A stretch of 51,828 nucleotides of DNA from Opitutaceae bacterium. Lineage in GTDB: Bacteria > Verrucomicrobiota > Verrucomicrobiia > Opitutales > Opitutaceae. The stretch is taken from the NCBI GenBank assembly GCA_016794665.1, contig JAEUHB010000380.1, positions 1 to 51,828 on the forward strand, given 5' to 3'. Below, piece by piece: positions 49,409-51,828 of the stretch. Positions within the stretch are counted from its first letter, which is position 1. Each line of letters starts with the position of its first letter. A model generated the notes under the pieces. The model was not told where the DNA came from. It saw only the letters and a list, made by a program, of their open reading frames with translations, and did not search any database. The position numbers were made by a program, and so were the translations under genes.

Positions 49409-51828
49409 ACCTTCGGCGGTGCTCGCTTGGCTTTGTGCTCTGCACGGCAGTCGCGGCCGCCGCCCCCGCGCCCGTCGACTACACGATCCAGCTCGACGTC
49501 GTCCGCGAGGGCTACGACGGCGTCCACTGCTGGGTGCACCCGCGCGCTGGCATCGTGCCCTCGGCGACCGGCGGCCCGCCGGCCGTCGTGCTCACGTTGC
49601 AACAACTCTGGCTCAAAGGCAGCGATGTCTTCGGCCCGCTGCACGAACTCCGCTCCGATGATCTCGGCCGCTCGTGGTCGCCGCTTCGCGCGCACGCTGA
49701 CACCCTCGGCCTCCGCCCTGAGTCCGACGGCGTGACGGTAGGCGCATGTGATTTCTGGCCCAAGTGGCACGGGAAGTCCGGCCGGCTCCTCGGCATCGGC
49801 CACACCGTGCGCTACAAGAACAACGCCGTCATCGCCGAGCGCCCGCGCGAGACGCAGTTCGCCGTCTACGATCCGGCCGCGCGCACGTGGACGCCCTGGC
49901 GCCCGCTCGCGATGCCGGCCGAGGCGCATTTCTACAACGCCGGCGCCGGCAGCGTGCAGCGGGTCGACCTCCCCGATGGCGACATCTTGCTGCCGATCTA
50001 TTTCAAGGCGCGCGGTGAAAAAGACTATCGCACCGCCGTCATGCGCTGCGCCTTCGATGGCCGCGACCTCACCGTGCGCGCCATCGGCCGCGAGGTCGCC
50101 GTGCCGGGAGGCCGGGGCGTCTACGAGCCTTCGCTCGCGCGCGTCGGCGACAAATTTTTCCTGACCCTGCGCAACGACACCGCAGCCTACGTCGCCGCCA
50201 GCCGCGACGGCCTGAACTTCGACGTCCCGCGCAAGTGGACCTGGGACGACGGCACCGACCTCGGTAGCTACAACACGCAGGCCCACTGGGTGACGCATCG
50301 CGACGCGCTCTTCCTCGTCTACACCCGCCGCGGTGCGCTCAACGACCACGTCCTGCGCCACCGCGCCCCGCTCTTCATCGCGCAGGTCGACACCGAAAAA
50401 CTGCACGTGCTCCGCGCCACCGAGCGCATCCTTGTGCCCGAGCATGGCGCCCGCCTCGGCAACTTCGGCATCACGGAGGTTTCGGAAAACGAGACGTGGG
50501 TCACCGTCGCCGAGTGGATGCAGGGCCCCGCGCCGATGCGCATCATCCCGCCCGACAACCCGTGGGGCGCCAACAACCGCGTCTATGCCGCGCGCATTCG
50601 CTTCGATCAAAAATCGCCGGCGCCGGAGGCGTTGCGCGCCGCGGCCCGCGCAAAGCCGCGCCGCCTCCTGTTCAACAACGACGGCGGCGGCGACACGCGC
50701 GTGCCGACCCAGCCGCTGCCCAAACCGCGCGATTTCCTGCCCATCCGGGTCGCCCCGCTGGCGGGCACGCACGTCGACACCATTGTGTTCGACACCTCGA
50801 GCGGGACCTTTGGCCGCGTGGCGCATCGCACCGCCGTTGGTGAGATGTTTCTCCAACGCGAGGGCCGTTATCGGCACAACATCCTGCCCGACCTCGCGCC
50901 GCTCGGCACGGATTCGCTGCGCGTCGTCAGCGAGCACGCCCGCCAAACGGGCCAGGAGATTTTCTGGACGTTCCGGATGAACGACACCCACGACGCGACC
51001 AATCCGCTGCTCATCCCGAAGCTGAAGGAGCAGCACCCCGACTGGCTCATGGGCACGAAGGCCCAGCCGCCCAAGCGCGGCACCTGGAGCGCGATCGATT
51101 ACGGCCGGCCCGAGGTGCGCTCGCTCGCGCGCCGCCTCGTTGCGGAGGTCGCCCAGCACTACGACCTCGACGGCGTGACGCTAGATTTCTGGCGGCACCC
51201 GGTTTTCTTCCGCAAGACGGCGAACGAGCAACCGTGCGGCGACGAGGAGCGCGCGCTCATGACGCAGCTCATCCGCGACGTCCGCGCCGATCTCGACGCC
51301 GCGATGCGCCGCCATGGGCGCGCGCTCACGCTGGCCGTCAAGGTGCCGGACTCCGCCGGCTACTGCCGCGACCTCGGGCTCGACGTGGAGCGCTGGCTCG
51401 CGGAGGGCTTGGTCGATTTCCTCGTGCCCGGTGGTTATTTCCAGCTTAGCCAGTGGAGCGAGAGCGTGGCGCTCGCCCGCCAGCACGGCGTGAAGATCCA
51501 CGCGAGCCTGCCCGAGAGCCGCGTGCGCGACGAGGCCGGGGCCAAGGGCCGCGCCTCCATCGAATCGCTGCGCGCCCGCGCGCTCGCCGCGTGGGCCGCG
51601 GGCGTGGACGGCATCGAGATGTTCAATCACTTCGATCCGACGTCGCCGCTCTGGCGCGAGCTCGGCGACCCCGCGCTGCTGCGCACGCTGCCCAAGGTTT
51701 ATTTCGCCAGCGTGCAAGGCGCGTCGAACTCCCGCAGTTACTATCCGGCCGGCGCGCACTTCAGGCTGCCCAAGCTCACGCCGGATGCGCCCGAGCAAAT
51801 CGCCGCCGGCGCGAGCCGCACCTACGAG
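49405..51828 (+). CDS. Sialidase-like propeller fused to glycosidase-like barrel (partial)
   Basis: Runs off the window end after 808 codons with no stop. Signal peptide MNLRRCSLGFVLCTAVAAAA. Residues about 25-405 look like a BNR/sialidase propeller: SDDLGRSWSPL as an Asp box, GVYEPSLARVGDKFFLTLRN and GSYNTQAHWVTHRDALFLVY. From about residue 430 a second part begins (LLFNNDGGGDTRVP), continuing with EIFWTFRMNDTHD, YDLDGVTLDFWRHP, VKVPDSAGYC and GLVDFLVPGGYF, which reads as a (beta/alpha)8 barrel of the glycosyl-hydrolase-like GHL10 type, with the Asp of LDGVTLDF as a candidate catalytic residue. The ATG overlaps the aldolase stop, so translation is coupled. Confidence 0.75.
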   Translation, partial: MNLRRCSLGFVLCTAVAAAAPAPVDYTIQLDVVREGYDGVHCWVHPRAGIVPSATGGPPAVVLTLQQLWLKGSDVFGPLHELRSDDLGRSWSPLRAHADTLGLRPESDGVTVGACDFWPKWHGKSGRLLGIGHTVRYKNNAVIAERPRETQFAVYDPAARTWTPWRPLAMPAEAHFYNAGAGSVQRVDLPDGDILLPIYFKARGEKDYRTAVMRCAFDGRDLTVRAIGREVAVPGGRGVYEPSLARVGDKFFLTLRNDTAAYVAASRDGLNFDVPRKWTWDDGTDLGSYNTQAHWVTHRDALFLVYTRRGALNDHVLRHRAPLFIAQVDTEKLHVLRATERILVPEHGARLGNFGITEVSENETWVTVAEWMQGPAPMRIIPPDNPWGANNRVYAARIRFDQKSPAPEALRAAARAKPRRLLFNNDGGGDTRVPTQPLPKPRDFLPIRVAPLAGTHVDTIVFDTSSGTFGRVAHRTAVGEMFLQREGRYRHNILPDLAPLGTDSLRVVSEHARQTGQEIFWTFRMNDTHDATNPLLIPKLKEQHPDWLMGTKAQPPKRGTWSAIDYGRPEVRSLARRLVAEVAQHYDLDGVTLDFWRHPVFFRKTANEQPCGDEERALMTQLIRDVRADLDAAMRRHGRALTLAVKVPDSAGYCRDLGLDVERWLAEGLVDFLVPGGYFQLSQWSESVALARQHGVKIHASLPESRVRDEAGAKGRASIESLRARALAAWAAGVDGIEMFNHFDPTSPLWRELGDPALLRTLPKVYFASVQGASNSRSYYPAGAHFRLPKLTPDAPEQIAAGASRTYE

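Overview
The window is GC-rich, densely packed bacterial DNA with short intergenic gaps, many stop/start overlaps (ATGA or GTGA) and few visible Shine-Dalgarno sequences. Large TonB-dependent receptors, lipoproteins and an AmpG-type permease point to a Gram-negative, double-membrane organism. The receptor style, the sialidase-like genes and the overall gene set suggest a Verrucomicrobiota bacterium, most likely Opitutaceae. That assignment is an inference; no rRNA or tRNA gene lies in the window.

Layout. 0.1-6.7 kb: the complete F-type ATP synthase operon atpB-E-F-H-A-G-D-C, with a hairpin between atpE and atpF, a shortened delta subunit and a strong terminator. 6.8-9.6 kb: a ferrous iron uptake operon with two FeoA proteins, FeoB and a small Cys-rich membrane protein. 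9.6-11.7 kb: nagB convergent with an MFS permease. 11.7-15.6 kb: a small membrane protein facing a large TonB-dependent receptor. 15.7-17.9 kb: two coupled exported proteins of unknown role on the minus strand.

18.0-27.2 kb is the most striking part. A 983-residue protein fuses a GlmU-like nucleotidyltransferase to a GalK-like GHMP sugar kinase. It is translationally coupled to a NagZ-type GH3 N-acetylglucosaminidase and followed by an AmpG-like permease, a NamZ/DUF1343 exo-muramidase and, a little further on, an AmpD/AmiD-like amidase lipoprotein. Together they look like a peptidoglycan recycling locus in which released amino sugars are phosphorylated at C1 and converted directly to a UDP-sugar. 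This resembles the AmgK/MurU shortcut, but with an unrelated kinase fold fused to the uridylyltransferase.

27.3-41.2 kb is mixed housekeeping: a ferritin-like protein, a HEAT-repeat protein, gnd (with a second copy of its 3-prime end just beyond the stop), the molybdopterin genes moeA-moaC-moaD-moaE divergent from moaA, dnaN, pssA coupled to a RelE-fold protein, an EF-hand protein and a threonine ammonia-lyase. The dnaN-pssA gap holds repeated CGGTTG sequences and a DnaA-box-like site.

41.2-51.8 kb is a catabolic island: a GntR/FCD regulator, two TonB-dependent receptors, a sialidase-like BNR protein, an HpcH/HpaI aldolase and, cut by the window edge, a protein joining a sialidase-like propeller to a glycosidase-like barrel. 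Two GGTATRCC palindromes between regulator and receptor are likely operators. The layout suggests uptake and breakdown of a sugar-acid-containing glycan.

Two intergenic sites (15.6 and 22.1 kb) carry paired palindromes of one REP-like repeat family.
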